A stretch of DNA of 64,000 bases, taken from assembly GCF_000186865.1 (NCBI RefSeq), contig NW_008705571.1, positions 602,439 to 666,438 on the forward strand, written 5' to 3'. A program made the translations under genes and the position numbers. The DNA is from Aureococcus anophagefferens (lineage: Eukaryota; Sar; Pelagophyceae; Pelagomonadales; Pelagomonadaceae). The notes under the pieces are model-generated. The model searched no databases and was not told where the DNA came from. It worked only from the letters and a program-made list of their open reading frames with translations. Within the stretch, counting starts at the first letter, position 1. Each line of letters opens with the position of its first letter. Below are positions 44,111 through 53,436 of the stretch, one piece after another.

Positions 44111-45666
44111 ATGATGACGCCCATGGGGGAGAAGGTGCGCGCCCCGAAGCAGGGCGGCCTCGAGGTCGGCGCGACGGTCGCGACGCTGCTGCTGCTCGTC
44201 GCGACGTCGGTCTGGACCTTCCACGTACAAAAGATGCCGAACTTTCAGATCAAGCTCGACGTGGCCTGGACGATCACGGACCTCGGCCAGACCGTCGGCG
44301 GCGGGTCCTACGTGCTCGTCCGCAAGTACGGCGTCTGGAAGCTGTCGTGCCAGCTCTGGAAGCACGGCGGCCGGGCGCTCGGCGCGCTCATGTACGCCCT
44401 GAGCTGCGTCTGGCCCCACGTGAAGCTGCTGCTCGTCGCGGCGCTCGTCGTCCGGGCGCGGCTCTACCGGACCTTCGACAAGCGGTTCCACGCGCTCACG
44501 TTCCTCGGCCGCGCGGCCTTTGTGGACGTGGCCTGCATCATCATCTTCGTCGCCGTCGGCCGCTTCGCGGGCCGCGTCGAGGTGAAGCCCTTCGTCTACG
44601 AGTCGACGCCGGAGATGCACTTTTCGCTAAACTTCGCGGGCCGGCCCGCGCGGGGCGTGCTCGCCTACTGCCTCACGGTCATCGTCGGCCAGGCGCTGAC
44701 GCACGGCGTGCTCGTCGTCCTGGAGGCGTGCGCGACGGGCGACGAGTGCGAGATCGAAGACGACCCGGCCTTCCTCGAGGACGACGCGTCCGACGACGAC
44801 GACGGACAGTTCATCCCGAAAAAGACGAAGACGGCGATTCGCGACCCCCACCCCTGCGTGAGCTTCGTCGACGACGACGACGACGGCGAGCTCGACGTCG
44901 CGCGCACGGTCTTCGTCCTCGCCGTCGCGGGCCTGGGCTTCGCGGCGTTGGGCTATTCCCTGCGCCTGAGCGCGGCGCCGACGATCATGTCCTACTCCTT
45001 CCGGTCCGACGTCAACGTCCGCCTCCGCGACGTCTACGACTACGACTGGCTGCCGCCCGAGCTCAAGGACCAGATCCTGCTGCACTTCGACAAGCACAAC
45101 GACCACGACTTTAGCACCTGGGACATCATCGCGGCGGCGCGACTGCGGCGCCCATTCATGTGTCATGTGTCGCGTGTGATTGGTTTCTTTAGGTCGACCG
45201 GACGTTCGACGGCGTGCCCCCGAAGCGGCCGAGCAGCACGTTCCTGTTCCAGCTGGCGCACTTCTTCGTCGTCGTGGCGCCCCTCGCGCGCGTCGCGTGC
45301 CTCGGCGCGGCCTGCGTCGTGCCGTCGCGCGTCGCGCGCGTCGTGCTGCGCGGCGTCGTCGACGTCGTCTCGATCTTCGTCGCCGCGGACGCGTTCCTGC
45401 TGGCGCTCGGCGTGACCATCGTCGACCTGCGGTCCATGCTGTACGAGTTCACCAACCAGCAACTTCCCGTATCTCTCGAGGACTCGCTCACCGTCGACAT
45501 CCACGCGAAGACGGCCTGGTTCTTCGCGCTCTTCGCGCTCGTCGTCGGCGAGTCCGTCGTCTCCTACCGCGTCGCGCGGCCCTTCGTCGACGCGATGATC
45601 CGCGGCGACTGGCGACATCACGACAAGCACGAGCCGACGGAGGCGACGCCCCTGCTCCCGCCGTAA
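44111..45666 (+). CDS. Multi-pass membrane protein, PqiA-like C-terminal region
   Basis: Exons 44111..45136 and 45193..45666 join to about 499 aa. A phase-0 GC-AG intron (45137..45192) is removed to give DIIAAVDRTFDGVPPK. It starts at ATG 44111 with a hydrophobic segment (VATLLLLVATSVWTF), then beta-rich lumenal and membrane parts and an acidic loop (EDDASDDDD, then FVDDDDDGELD). The second exon has four hydrophobic segments. FQLAHFFVVVAPLARVACL and VVDVVSIFVAADAFLLALGV resemble the paraquat-inducible PqiA family of lipid-transport-associated membrane proteins, also present in algae. The resemblance is by pattern only, so treat the name as tentative. Confidence 0.55.
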
Positions 45667-45673
45667 CACGTGC

Positions 45674-46834
45674 TTAGGGTGGCCGGCGAAGCGCGACGAC
45701 GCGGCGGGGGCACGCGGTCGCGGGCGCGCACGCGCCGGCCTCGACGACGGCGTCGACGCAGGGCGAGCCCACGGGCGCCCAGGGCTTCCCGGGCTTCGCG
45801 CACGCCGGGTGGCTCTCGACGCAGAGGCCCGCGTCGTCGTCGAGCTGGCGGAGGAGCGGCGCGACCGCGGGCGCCGCGCGGCGGAAGACGAAGCGCGCGG
45901 AGTAGTTCTGCTGCTTGAGGCGCTCGACGAGCTGGACCTCCGTCGCGCCGCGCGTCTTCCCGATATTGGGAGTCACGACGGGGGGCAGCGCCGTCCAGGC
46001 GAGGCCGAGCGACCAGGAGAACGCCGCGAAGCCCGACGCCGCGTCCGCGACGTCGAGCGCGCCGCACTGTCGCGCGAAGCCGTCGGCCTGGACGGTGGCC
46101 GCCGAGGCTTCGAGGGCCTTGCGACTTAAGCCGGAGACTGCGTGAGGCCGCTTCAGGAGGGACGCGCCCGAGACGCACGGGTCCGCTCCGCCGATAGCAT
46201 CCTCCGCTCCGCCGCTCGTCGACGCCTCCTCCTCCGGGACGAACACGTTCCGCGGCGTCGCGGGGTCCAGCAGCGAGAGCGGCGCCAGCAGGGACGCCGC
46301 GCGCACGTAGAGGTCGTCGGCCGTGACGAAGACGGACCAGCGGGCCTTCCGAAAGGTCGTCGCGGCGCGGTCGAGGAACGCGCGCGCGGCCGCGTTCTCG
46401 AGGCAGCAGCGCGCGACGCCGCGGCAGGGCATGGCCAGCAACACGGGCGCGACGCCCTCCGGGCCGCAGCGCATCATGCGCCAGCGGTGCGGGCCCTTGA
46501 CGCCCTTGCGCGCCGCGGGCGCCCGCTGCGCGTCGAGGAGCGTGCACTCGCTCTGGACGTGCGCCAGCTCGTGCGTGCCGTTGCCGCCGACGACGGCGTA
46601 GGCCGACGGGAACGACGCGGCCCAGTCGAGCCGCCCGTGGCAGTAGCGCGGCAGGCTCGCCACGGACACGAAGATGGCGACCTCGTCGGACGCGAGGCCG
46701 CCGCGCCGCACGATCGGCGCCGCGCGCTCGTAGCGCCGGCAGAGCGCGTTGTAGACGACGCGCTCGCCGCTTTCGCGCACGGTGAGCGCGCTCGACGCGG
46801 CGACTGCATGCAAGAGGAGCAGCCCATGCTGCAT
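45674..46834 (-). CDS. Secreted protein, possible fringe-like glycosyltransferase
   Basis: The 386-aa protein starts at the ATG at 46832-46834, followed by a signal peptide (MQHGLLLLHAVAASSA). Features suggest a GT31/fringe-type fold: RWSVFVTADDLYVRAASLLAPLSLLDP (the DxD-like element reads ADD), then GGADPCVSGASLL and SWSLGLAWTALPP. Eleven or more cysteines fit a lumenal or secreted protein. The N-terminal half (VAIFVSVASLPRYC, YAVVGGNGTHEL) resembles the Rossmann-like start. No family is certain. It sits tail-to-tail against the PqiA-like gene, with 7 bp between stops. Confidence 0.5.
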   Translation of the reverse strand: MQHGLLLLHAVAASSALTVRESGERVVYNALCRRYERAAPIVRRGGLASDEVAIFVSVASLPRYCHGRLDWAASFPSAYAVVGGNGTHELAHVQSECTLLDAQRAPAARKGVKGPHRWRMMRCGPEGVAPVLLAMPCRGVARCCLENAAARAFLDRAATTFRKARWSVFVTADDLYVRAASLLAPLSLLDPATPRNVFVPEEEASTSGGAEDAIGGADPCVSGASLLKRPHAVSGLSRKALEASAATVQADGFARQCGALDVADAASGFAAFSWSLGLAWTALPPVVTPNIGKTRGATEVQLVERLKQQNYSARFVFRRAAPAVAPLLRQLDDDAGLCVESHPACAKPGKPWAPVGSPCVDAVVEAGACAPATACPRRVVALRRPP

Positions 46835-46928
46835 GAAAATGCGGCGTTGCTTCAATGAGTCATGTTGAACTGTAATTGAAGCGTTTTTAAACGTGCACGT
46901 GTCTGGTACTAGCACACACACTTACGCC

Positions 46929-48566
46929 TCACGACCGCGCGCCGGCGGCCTCGTCGAGGTCCTCGTAGGTGTACCGGTCGTGGTCGCCGAGCGTGCCGAC
47001 GATCTCCCGGACGGGCGTCGTGAAGAAGCAGTTCTGGACCTTGAGCTGGAGGATCTTCGAGGAGGCCATCTCGGAGACGATGATGGACGCGTCCTGGGGC
47101 CGGAGGCCCTCCTGGACGACGGCGACGCGGTGGCAGGAGCAGTCCTGGGTCGGGAGCGGCACGACGCGGCGGCCGACGATCTTCTTCCACTTGTCGTCGA
47201 ACTGGACGATGACGACGGCGTTGACGCCGTCCTCGTCGAGGAGGTCGCTCGCGAGGAGGTACATGGTCCGCCGGCCGTCGACGACGGCGAAGTCGAGGTG
47301 GATGAGGCGGAGCACCTTGGCCCACTCGGGCCCGCCGAGCTGGTAGATCGCCGAGCGGTTCGTCGTCGGGCAGATGCGCATGAGCGCGTTGTGGCTGCCG
47401 AGGAGCGTGCACCAGACGTCGCCGTCGGGCGCGACGCCGATGGCCGGGCCCGTGATCTTCAGCGACGCGCCCTCGGGGAACGTCACGGGGATCTGCGCGC
47501 ACGCGCCCGTCGCGGCGTCGACGCGCATGATGGACGGGTTCTGGTCCTGGGGGCACCAGCAGTTGCCCTGCCAGTCGATGGCGACCATGGGCGGGCTGCC
47601 GCGGCACCGGTAGAGCGTGCCGCCGCGGTCCTTCTCGTCCGCGCGGTACGCGCCCGGCGCGAGGCGCCAGACCGCGAAGTCGTCCGGCGGCGGGCAGTCG
47701 TAGCCCATGGCGTCGCAGGCCTCCATGTAGGACGCGAGCGACGCGGCGCTGCAGCACGTGCGCTCGACGGCGTCGCGCAGCCGCCTCGCGCCCGCGTTCG
47801 CCGCGTCGCCCGGCCGCGGCGCCGTCGGGTGGCACGACACGGCGCCCTTGAGCGCGACCCAGATGTCGCCGCTCTTCGGGCACTCGCGGATCGCGTGGGG
47901 CCCGCCGACGCGCCGCGGCGCCTCGCCGGGGACCTCGAGCAGCGTCGGCACGCGGATGACCTCGCGCACGCGCATCGTCGCGCCCTCGAGGAGCAGGAGC
48001 GTGTTCGAGAACTGGAGCGACACCCAGAGGCAGCCCGGGTGGCGGTAGCTCAGGCTCAGGTTGTGCAGGCCCTCGACGCCGTCGCCCGCGGCGTTGGCCG
48101 CGCCGACGAGCCACGCGTCCTGGTCGTCGACGAGGAGCCCGTTCGTCGACGACACGGGGATGCGCACGAGCACGGAGTTGGACATCTGCGACACGAAGAC
48201 GCAGCGGCTCACGGGCTCGTAGCAGACCTCGTGCGTCTCCGTCGCGTGGGGGAGCTTGACCTCCTTGATGATCACGGGCTTCTGCTCGGCCTCGGCGGGG
48301 TCGAAGTGCGAAAAGTGCGGCGGGTCGTGCTTCAGCACGCCCATGGCGTGCATCGCGTCGTTCATCGCGTCGCTGGTCGCGTCGCCCGCGGCCTTCTCCG
48401 GGAGCTTCACGTCCCGCAGGAAGCCGGCGATGGCCTCGTAGGGGTTCGTCGCGCCCGCGCGCACGGCGACGGAGACGGCCTCGGCAAGCACGGCGTCGAG
48501 ATCGAACTTTTCCTTGTAGTCGCGGAGCGCGACGATCGACCGCTGCGCTTCCAAGCCGGGCGACAT
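46929..48566 (-). CDS. DPY30-like motif plus SMP-30/streptogramin-lyase-type beta-propeller protein
   Basis: The 545-aa protein starts at the ATG at 48564-48566 (MSPGLEAQRSIVAL). Residues about 15-55 (DLDAVLAEAVSVAVRAGATNPYEAIAGFLRDVK) resemble the DPY30/RIIa-type four-helix dimerisation motif with its NPxxxxAxxL signature. The rest is beta-propeller-like, with repeated blocks PHAIRECPKSGDIWVALKG, PPMVAIDWQGNCWCPQDQ, GPAIGVAPDGDVWCTLLG and MYLLASDL, as in SMP-30/virginiamycin B lyase relatives. DPY30-like motifs dock proteins to partners in ciliary and chromatin complexes. Function here is unknown. Confidence 0.6.
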   Translation of the reverse strand: MSPGLEAQRSIVALRDYKEKFDLDAVLAEAVSVAVRAGATNPYEAIAGFLRDVKLPEKAAGDATSDAMNDAMHAMGVLKHDPPHFSHFDPAEAEQKPVIIKEVKLPHATETHEVCYEPVSRCVFVSQMSNSVLVRIPVSSTNGLLVDDQDAWLVGAANAAGDGVEGLHNLSLSYRHPGCLWVSLQFSNTLLLLEGATMRVREVIRVPTLLEVPGEAPRRVGGPHAIRECPKSGDIWVALKGAVSCHPTAPRPGDAANAGARRLRDAVERTCCSAASLASYMEACDAMGYDCPPPDDFAVWRLAPGAYRADEKDRGGTLYRCRGSPPMVAIDWQGNCWCPQDQNPSIMRVDAATGACAQIPVTFPEGASLKITGPAIGVAPDGDVWCTLLGSHNALMRICPTTNRSAIYQLGGPEWAKVLRLIHLDFAVVDGRRTMYLLASDLLDEDGVNAVVIVQFDDKWKKIVGRRVVPLPTQDCSCHRVAVVQEGLRPQDASIIVSEMASSKILQLKVQNCFFTTPVREIVGTLGDHDRYTYEDLDEAAGARS

Positions 48567-48701
48567 GGCCGTGCTGCGACAGGCTCGGATCGAGCAGCCC
48601 AGCCTGCGCGGCGTTTCCCGTCCGCTCAATGTGAAGCAGACAGGCCGGTGCTGCTGCGCGAGTAGCCCTGCGCAATAGGGCGCGCTTCCGAAGATTAGAC
48701 G

Positions 48702-49358
48702 ATGCCTCTGACCGACGAGGAGATCGCCGCCAAGGCGCCGCGGGCGCACCTCGACGCCGCCGTCTACGAGGTCGGCAAGCTCGGGCCCTACACGTCGGGC
48801 CAGTACCTCAAGTGGACGGAGGACAGCCTCCGGACGCCGCACGCCAACGTCGAGAACTTCGTGTCGCTCTCCGAGGACAAGGAGCGCGTGACGATCCACA
48901 AGTCCGGCGTCTACCGCATCACGGTGCGCCTCGAGGTCGGCACGGACGACGACCCGCGCGAGTTCATCCTCAAGCCGCTCGCGACGGCCGAGACGGCCAA
49001 GTACGCGACGGACGCGAACCGCTTCGTCAACATCGAGTCCTTCTACGACGAGGGCGTCAACGCCGTGCAGGAGTCGGAGATCTTCAACATCGACCCGGGC
49101 ACGGAGCTCTGCCTCCAGTACAAGAGCCCCGAGGAGTTCGTCGCGCCGAGCGGCATCAGCAGCGAGGGCCGCTTCAGCAACGACCTCCAGATCTGCCGCC
49201 TCTCCAACTACCTCATGACCGCCGTGCCCCAGTGGGACCAGCCGTCGGAGCTCTGGAAGGAGCGCAACGCGCGATACGACTCCGAGGGCAAAATCGTCCC
49301 CGGCGGGCCCGCGGACGTCGGCGGCGCCGCGGCCGTCGACGACGTCGACCAGGAGTAG
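48702..49358 (+). CDS. Hypothetical beta-rich protein
   Basis: A 218-aa protein starting at ATG 48702 (MPLTDEEIAAKAPRAHL). The pattern VTIHKSGVYRITVRLEVGTDD, REFILKPLATAE, FNIDPGTELCLQYKS and FSNDLQICRLSNYLM suggests a small beta-sandwich, perhaps C1q/TNF-like, but no hallmark is decisive. It has an acidic Gly/Ala tail and no signal peptide or membrane segment. It is divergent from the DPY30-like gene (135 bp between ATGs). Confidence 0.65.
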   Translation: MPLTDEEIAAKAPRAHLDAAVYEVGKLGPYTSGQYLKWTEDSLRTPHANVENFVSLSEDKERVTIHKSGVYRITVRLEVGTDDDPREFILKPLATAETAKYATDANRFVNIESFYDEGVNAVQESEIFNIDPGTELCLQYKSPEEFVAPSGISSEGRFSNDLQICRLSNYLMTAVPQWDQPSELWKERNARYDSEGKIVPGGPADVGGAAAVDDVDQE

Positions 49359-49408
49359 CGGCGGGTCTAGCGTCGTAGAGACATAGACCGCTGCGAACAT
49401 TCGGACCT

Positions 49409-49497
49409 GAGTAGACCACGCCCCTCCCCTGCGGAATCTCCTGCCCCTCGCCTGGGGCAAGTTGTGACCTCAGGCGCCGGCCCGGCATGGTCTACTC
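49409..49497. repeat. Nested inverted repeats between convergent genes
   Basis: GAGTAGACCA (49409..49418) is the exact reverse complement of 49488..49497, and the match extends inward with one mismatch. Inside, TGCCCC (49442) pairs with GGGGCA (49454). A GCGAACATT direct repeat lies just outside both arms (about 49393 and 49505). The region could be a MITE-like insertion or a structured 3' UTR. Confidence 0.7.
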
Positions 49498-49524
49498 GTG
49501 CCGAGCGAACATTGCCCCCCCGGG

Positions 49525-49585
49525 GGCGGACTCTAAGAGCCGGGGCACTTCGATGAACATGGCCCGGCGGACTCTAAGAGCCGGG
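49525..49585. repeat. Two copies of a 20-bp hairpin-like repeat
   Basis: GGCGGACTCTAAGAGCCGGG occurs at 49525..49544 and 49566..49585. Each copy can fold CGG-CTC against GAGCCG with an A bulge. They lie downstream of the hypothetical gene (+) and of the sorting nexin gene (-), so a 3'-end role is possible. Confidence 0.7.
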
Positions 49586-49626
49586 ACGCGCGCGCGCGGG
49601 ACGCGGGAACTAGATGCGCGAGGCCT

Positions 49627-51185
49627 TCAGACGCCGACGAGGTCGGGGCTGTCGTCGTGCGCGGGCACGGGCGGCGGGTTCGGCGGCGGCACGGGCGGCG
49701 GCGGGAGCGGCGGCGGCGAGTTGTACTCGTAGGCGTCGGGCCCGTCGGGGATGGCGTCGAGCTCGGGGAGGAGCGCCTCCCACTGCTGCTCGACGCGCTT
49801 GTTGTACTCGATCTGCATCGTCGTGTAGTCGAGGACGACCTTGCGCATGTCCGCGGCCTTCTCGCGCTTGAAGCGCTCCATCTCGCGGATGACGCGCGCC
49901 GAGACCTGCTCGAAGGCGTCGCGCGCGGCCTGGACGTCGCCGGCGGCCTTGTCGATCGCGTGCTCCGCGAGCGCGGCCTTGTCCTCCTTGCCCGGCTGGC
50001 CCGCGAGCTTCGCCGACAGGGCCTTCTTCTGCTCGAGGTCCGCGACGGCGATGGCCAGCGCGTGCTTGTGCTTCGCGCGCGCGCCGAGCGCGAGCTTGAC
50101 GGCGCCGAGCACGCGGATGTAGTCGTACATGGGCTCCTCGAAGTTGCACGTCTCCTTGGCCGTCTGCTCCGTGACGAGCAGGCTGAGCTGGTCCGCCGTG
50201 TGGCCCAGCTTCGTCAGCGCCGTCGACAGCGGGTCCGTCTCCGTCTGGCCCAGCAGCGTGAACGCGAGGCCGAACTCGAAGAGGCCCGTCGACAGCTCGC
50301 GGTTCCGGTTCATGAGGCCCGACGTGTGCTTGGCGACGTTGCCCATCTGGACCTCGAGGCTGTGGATGTAGGCCTTGACCTCCTCGATCTTCTCGTCGGC
50401 CGGCGACTTCTCCTTGGCCTCGGCGTTCGCGGCCATGGACAGCGACACGCTGTTGACCGTGTCCTCGAACCACGCGCTCATGTTCGCGAAGGAGCCGCCG
50501 CCGGGCCGCGCGTTCTTCTTCGTCTCCGCCTTCTCCGCGAGCTTCTGCTCCGCCTTGGCGACGCTCAGGCCCGCGTCGTCCGCTTGCAGGAAGAGCTTGA
50601 AGTACTTGCTGTCGCTGAGCTCCTCGTGCGCCGCGAGCCGCACGCAAAACTTCTCGAGCAGCCGGCGCCGCGACTCCACAAAGTCGGCGCTGAAGCGGCC
50701 GACGACGGCCTTCTCGGGCAGCGGCGGCACGATGGACCCGGGCACGTCCTTCTGGAGCATGTCGTGCAGCCACACGAAGTCGCTGTAGCGGCGGATCACG
50801 CTGAACTGGCCGTATTGAAACTCGGGAAGGTTCGTCTGCGTGTTCACCTTGTACGAGATGTAGGAGTTGATGCCCTCAGATTCTTTTTTGGGGTCCGAGA
50901 CGCTGATCGTCAGGACCTGCGCGAGCGTCGCGGTGTGTTCGCCGGCGGTTTTTCGGCGTGCGGCGCGTTCCGAGGCGCGCGCGCCGCCGCCGCCGGTCGG
51001 GGCCCGAGACGCGACGCGCGCGCGCCGCGTTATGCGCAGCGCGATGACCGAGAATCGTTTCGAGGCGCGCGCGTCGTCGCGGCCTCGACGCGCGCGCCGC
51101 TTTCGTAGTGCGATGCCGAATGATTTCAACCGTCGGACGCCGGTGTACGCACGTGCTCGGAAGAGCGCATCCCGCTTGACATCAT
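49627..51185 (-). CDS. Sorting nexin, PX plus BAR (SNX1/2/Vps5-like)
   Basis: The main exon is 49627..50916 (429 codons). A PX domain (about first 120 residues: LTISVSDPKK, FQYGQFSVIRRYSDFVWLHDML, IVPPLPEKAV, RRRLLEKFCVRLAAH) is followed by a long helical BAR domain (about 150-395) and a Pro-rich tail. It binds PI3P and tubulates endosomes, as in retromer. The open frame has no nearby ATG. The acceptor CGCGCAG before 50916 implies an upstream exon. A candidate is 51153..51185 (MMSSGMRSSEH, donor GTGCGT), giving a 236-bp intron, longer than others here, so this first exon is uncertain. Confidence 0.85.
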
Positions 51186-51512
51186 CACGGACTAGCCGGG
51201 CGCGACGTCGGGAGCGACGTCGACGCGAGACGGACGCGACGACCGCGCGAGAAAGAGTGAGCGCGAGTCGGCCAACTCGATTGGAGGAAAGCACTGCTTG
51301 CGCAATTGGCTTGCGGCCAAAACTACGGTGCAACATCTGTGCAACATCGCGCTGTGGCAAAAGCTCAGCGGGCCGCTCTCTACCTAGAGCTAGGCGGAGA
51401 TGGAGTGAGCGCGACGCGATTGGGAGTCGACGTGGTCGCCGACCTAGCTCTTCTTCGCCTCCTCGGACTCCTCGGACTCCGCGCCGCCGTCGTCGTCCTT
51501 GTCGACCTTCAG
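50917..51512. other. Region between sorting nexin and U-box genes
   Basis: About 600 bp. It probably holds the sorting nexin intron and first exon (51153..51185) and a shared divergent promoter. The sequence is Arg/Ser-like in every frame with no coding bias. I see no other gene. Confidence 0.5.
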
Positions 51513-53348
51513 ATGGACCCACAAAACCCGTACCTTCACTCGGCCCTCGGAGTCATCATCGGCATCGTCGTCTCGAGGGTGTCGACGTTCCAGTCCGTGT
51601 CCATCCTCTTAATCATCCTGCTCCAGCTGCCGCTCATAAAAAATTTCGACCGGCGCAAGCTCCGCCACGTAACCGAAACGCTGATATCGAAGCTCCCGTT
51701 CGTCGACGCGCTCCTCTCGAAGCTGCTCTTGCCGGCGACGCTCCGCTGCGACTTCGGCTGGGACGCGGCGGGCTGGCGGCCCGCGGACTCGCCCGAGCAC
51801 CTGGGCCCCTGGCGCGCGCAGAACTTCTGGCACCTCGGCGCCGACGGCCGGCGCTACCGGAGCGCGCGCACGTCCTTCGAGCTCTTCTACGAGGGCTCGC
51901 GCTGGGTCGTGCGGCCGACGGGCGAGCCCGCGTACGGCCTCCGGTCGTCGGACGGCGCGAGCCGGTGGCGGCCGACGGCGTCGTCCGGGCTCTGGGAGGC
52001 GCACTCCGGCGGCGGCTGGCTCCAGATGCCCTGGGTCCAGGTCAGCGCCGTCGACGGCGGCGCCGCGGCCGAGTTCACGGAGCACGCGCTCCGGTCCGCG
52101 AGCGCGCCCGTGACTCTGGGGGACGCGTCGAAGTGGGACGCGCACGTCGAGACGAAGCAGCAGATCTTCGACGACCTCGACCAGGGCTCGGGCGAGTGGA
52201 CGCGGACCTTGGTGAAGCGGGGCCTCCTGAAGCGCGCCGCGGGCCACATGGCCCGGGGCCGCGGCGACTCGCGCGAGGCCGTCGCGTCGCTCTTCGTCAA
52301 GGCGCGGCGCCACCCGTGGCTCGCCGCGCGCATCGCGGGGCCCCGGTGCCAGTTCGACGAGGCGGAGCGCGACGCCATCGCGCGCGGGTTGGTGGACATG
52401 CTCGCGACGGCGCCGGCCATGGCCCTCGACGCGCTCGCGGAGCTCGTGCAGCTCGACGACGCCGTCGACGGCCGCGGCCGCGTCCGGGACCGCGACGACG
52501 CGGCGCTCCGCGACGACGCCGTGCGCGCGGGCGCGGCGCGGTGGCTCGGCGCCGTCGACGCCGCCGTGCGCCTGCCGCCGCCGCGCCTGCGCTTCGGCGC
52601 GTCCGTGCTCGAGGAGGTCTGCGTCTTCGCGACGGGCAAGCGGCCGCGCGTGACGCACGTCGACGCGTTCTGCTCGCGCAAGTTCCTCAAGCACTGCCTC
52701 GAGGCCTGCGCGCCGCCGCGGCGGCCGCCGGCGTTCCTCGACGGCGACGCCGTCGAGGCCGCCGCGCGCGCGCTCGACGCGCTCCGCGACCAGCTCATCG
52801 ACGAGGCGCGCGAGCGCGACGACGACGACGCGCCCGCGGACGGCGACGACGACGACAGCGACGCCGACGCGCGCACGGACGACGCGCTCGGGGCCGCGGC
52901 GCTCCTGGATGCGTTGGAGCGCCACGGGCCGACGGCGGAGCTCACGGCGCGCCAGCGCGCGAGCCGCCGGGGGCGCGCGGCCGCCGCCGAGGACCCGCGC
53001 TGGTGGCGCGAGCTCGGCCGCGACCGCCGCGACGCCTGCAGCGAGCGCTGCCCGGGCGCCTGGCGGTGCCCCATCACGCACGACATCATGCGCGACCCCG
53101 TCCTCGTCGTCGAGAGCGTCGGCAACACGTACGAGCGCCGCGCGATCGAGGCCTGGTTCGCGCGCCGCGGGCCCCTGACGGACCCCAAGTCGGGCCTCCC
53201 CGTGTCGTCGTCCGTCGTCGTGCCCAACCTCCTCCTCGCGTCGCTCATCCGCGACTGGTGCGAAAAGTGCGCGCGCGCCGCGGCGTCCGACGACGACGAC
53301 GACGACAGCGACCCCCGCAAGACGAGCGACGACGAGGACGTAGCGTGA
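51513..53348 (+). CDS. U-box E3 ubiquitin ligase-like protein with N-terminal membrane segment
   Basis: The 611-aa protein starts at the ATG at 51513 (MDPQNPYLHSALG), since the longer frame starts at TTG. A hydrophobic hairpin or helix (VIIGIVVSRVSTFQSVSILLIILLQLPL, about 12-40) suggests membrane anchoring. A middle region with several W/G-rich repeats (about 85-195) has no name. Acidic Asp-rich stretches flank the C-terminal U-box (about 515-590): WRCPITHDIMRDPVLV, NTYERRAIEAWFAR, LTDPKSGLP, NLLLASLIRDWCEK. U-box domains recruit E2 enzymes, so this is likely a ubiquitin ligase at an internal membrane. The substrate is unknown. Confidence 0.85.
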   Translation: MDPQNPYLHSALGVIIGIVVSRVSTFQSVSILLIILLQLPLIKNFDRRKLRHVTETLISKLPFVDALLSKLLLPATLRCDFGWDAAGWRPADSPEHLGPWRAQNFWHLGADGRRYRSARTSFELFYEGSRWVVRPTGEPAYGLRSSDGASRWRPTASSGLWEAHSGGGWLQMPWVQVSAVDGGAAAEFTEHALRSASAPVTLGDASKWDAHVETKQQIFDDLDQGSGEWTRTLVKRGLLKRAAGHMARGRGDSREAVASLFVKARRHPWLAARIAGPRCQFDEAERDAIARGLVDMLATAPAMALDALAELVQLDDAVDGRGRVRDRDDAALRDDAVRAGAARWLGAVDAAVRLPPPRLRFGASVLEEVCVFATGKRPRVTHVDAFCSRKFLKHCLEACAPPRRPPAFLDGDAVEAAARALDALRDQLIDEARERDDDDAPADGDDDDSDADARTDDALGAAALLDALERHGPTAELTARQRASRRGRAAAAEDPRWWRELGRDRRDACSERCPGAWRCPITHDIMRDPVLVVESVGNTYERRAIEAWFARRGPLTDPKSGLPVSSSVVVPNLLLASLIRDWCEKCARAAASDDDDDDSDPRKTSDDEDVA

Positions 53349-53436
53349 CGTACTTAAGACTCTCGAGCTTGCTCGCCCGGCGGCACCAGTCGAATGAACT
53401 ACAGTTCCACTAGATGCGCTGGGATCTCGAATAGAC

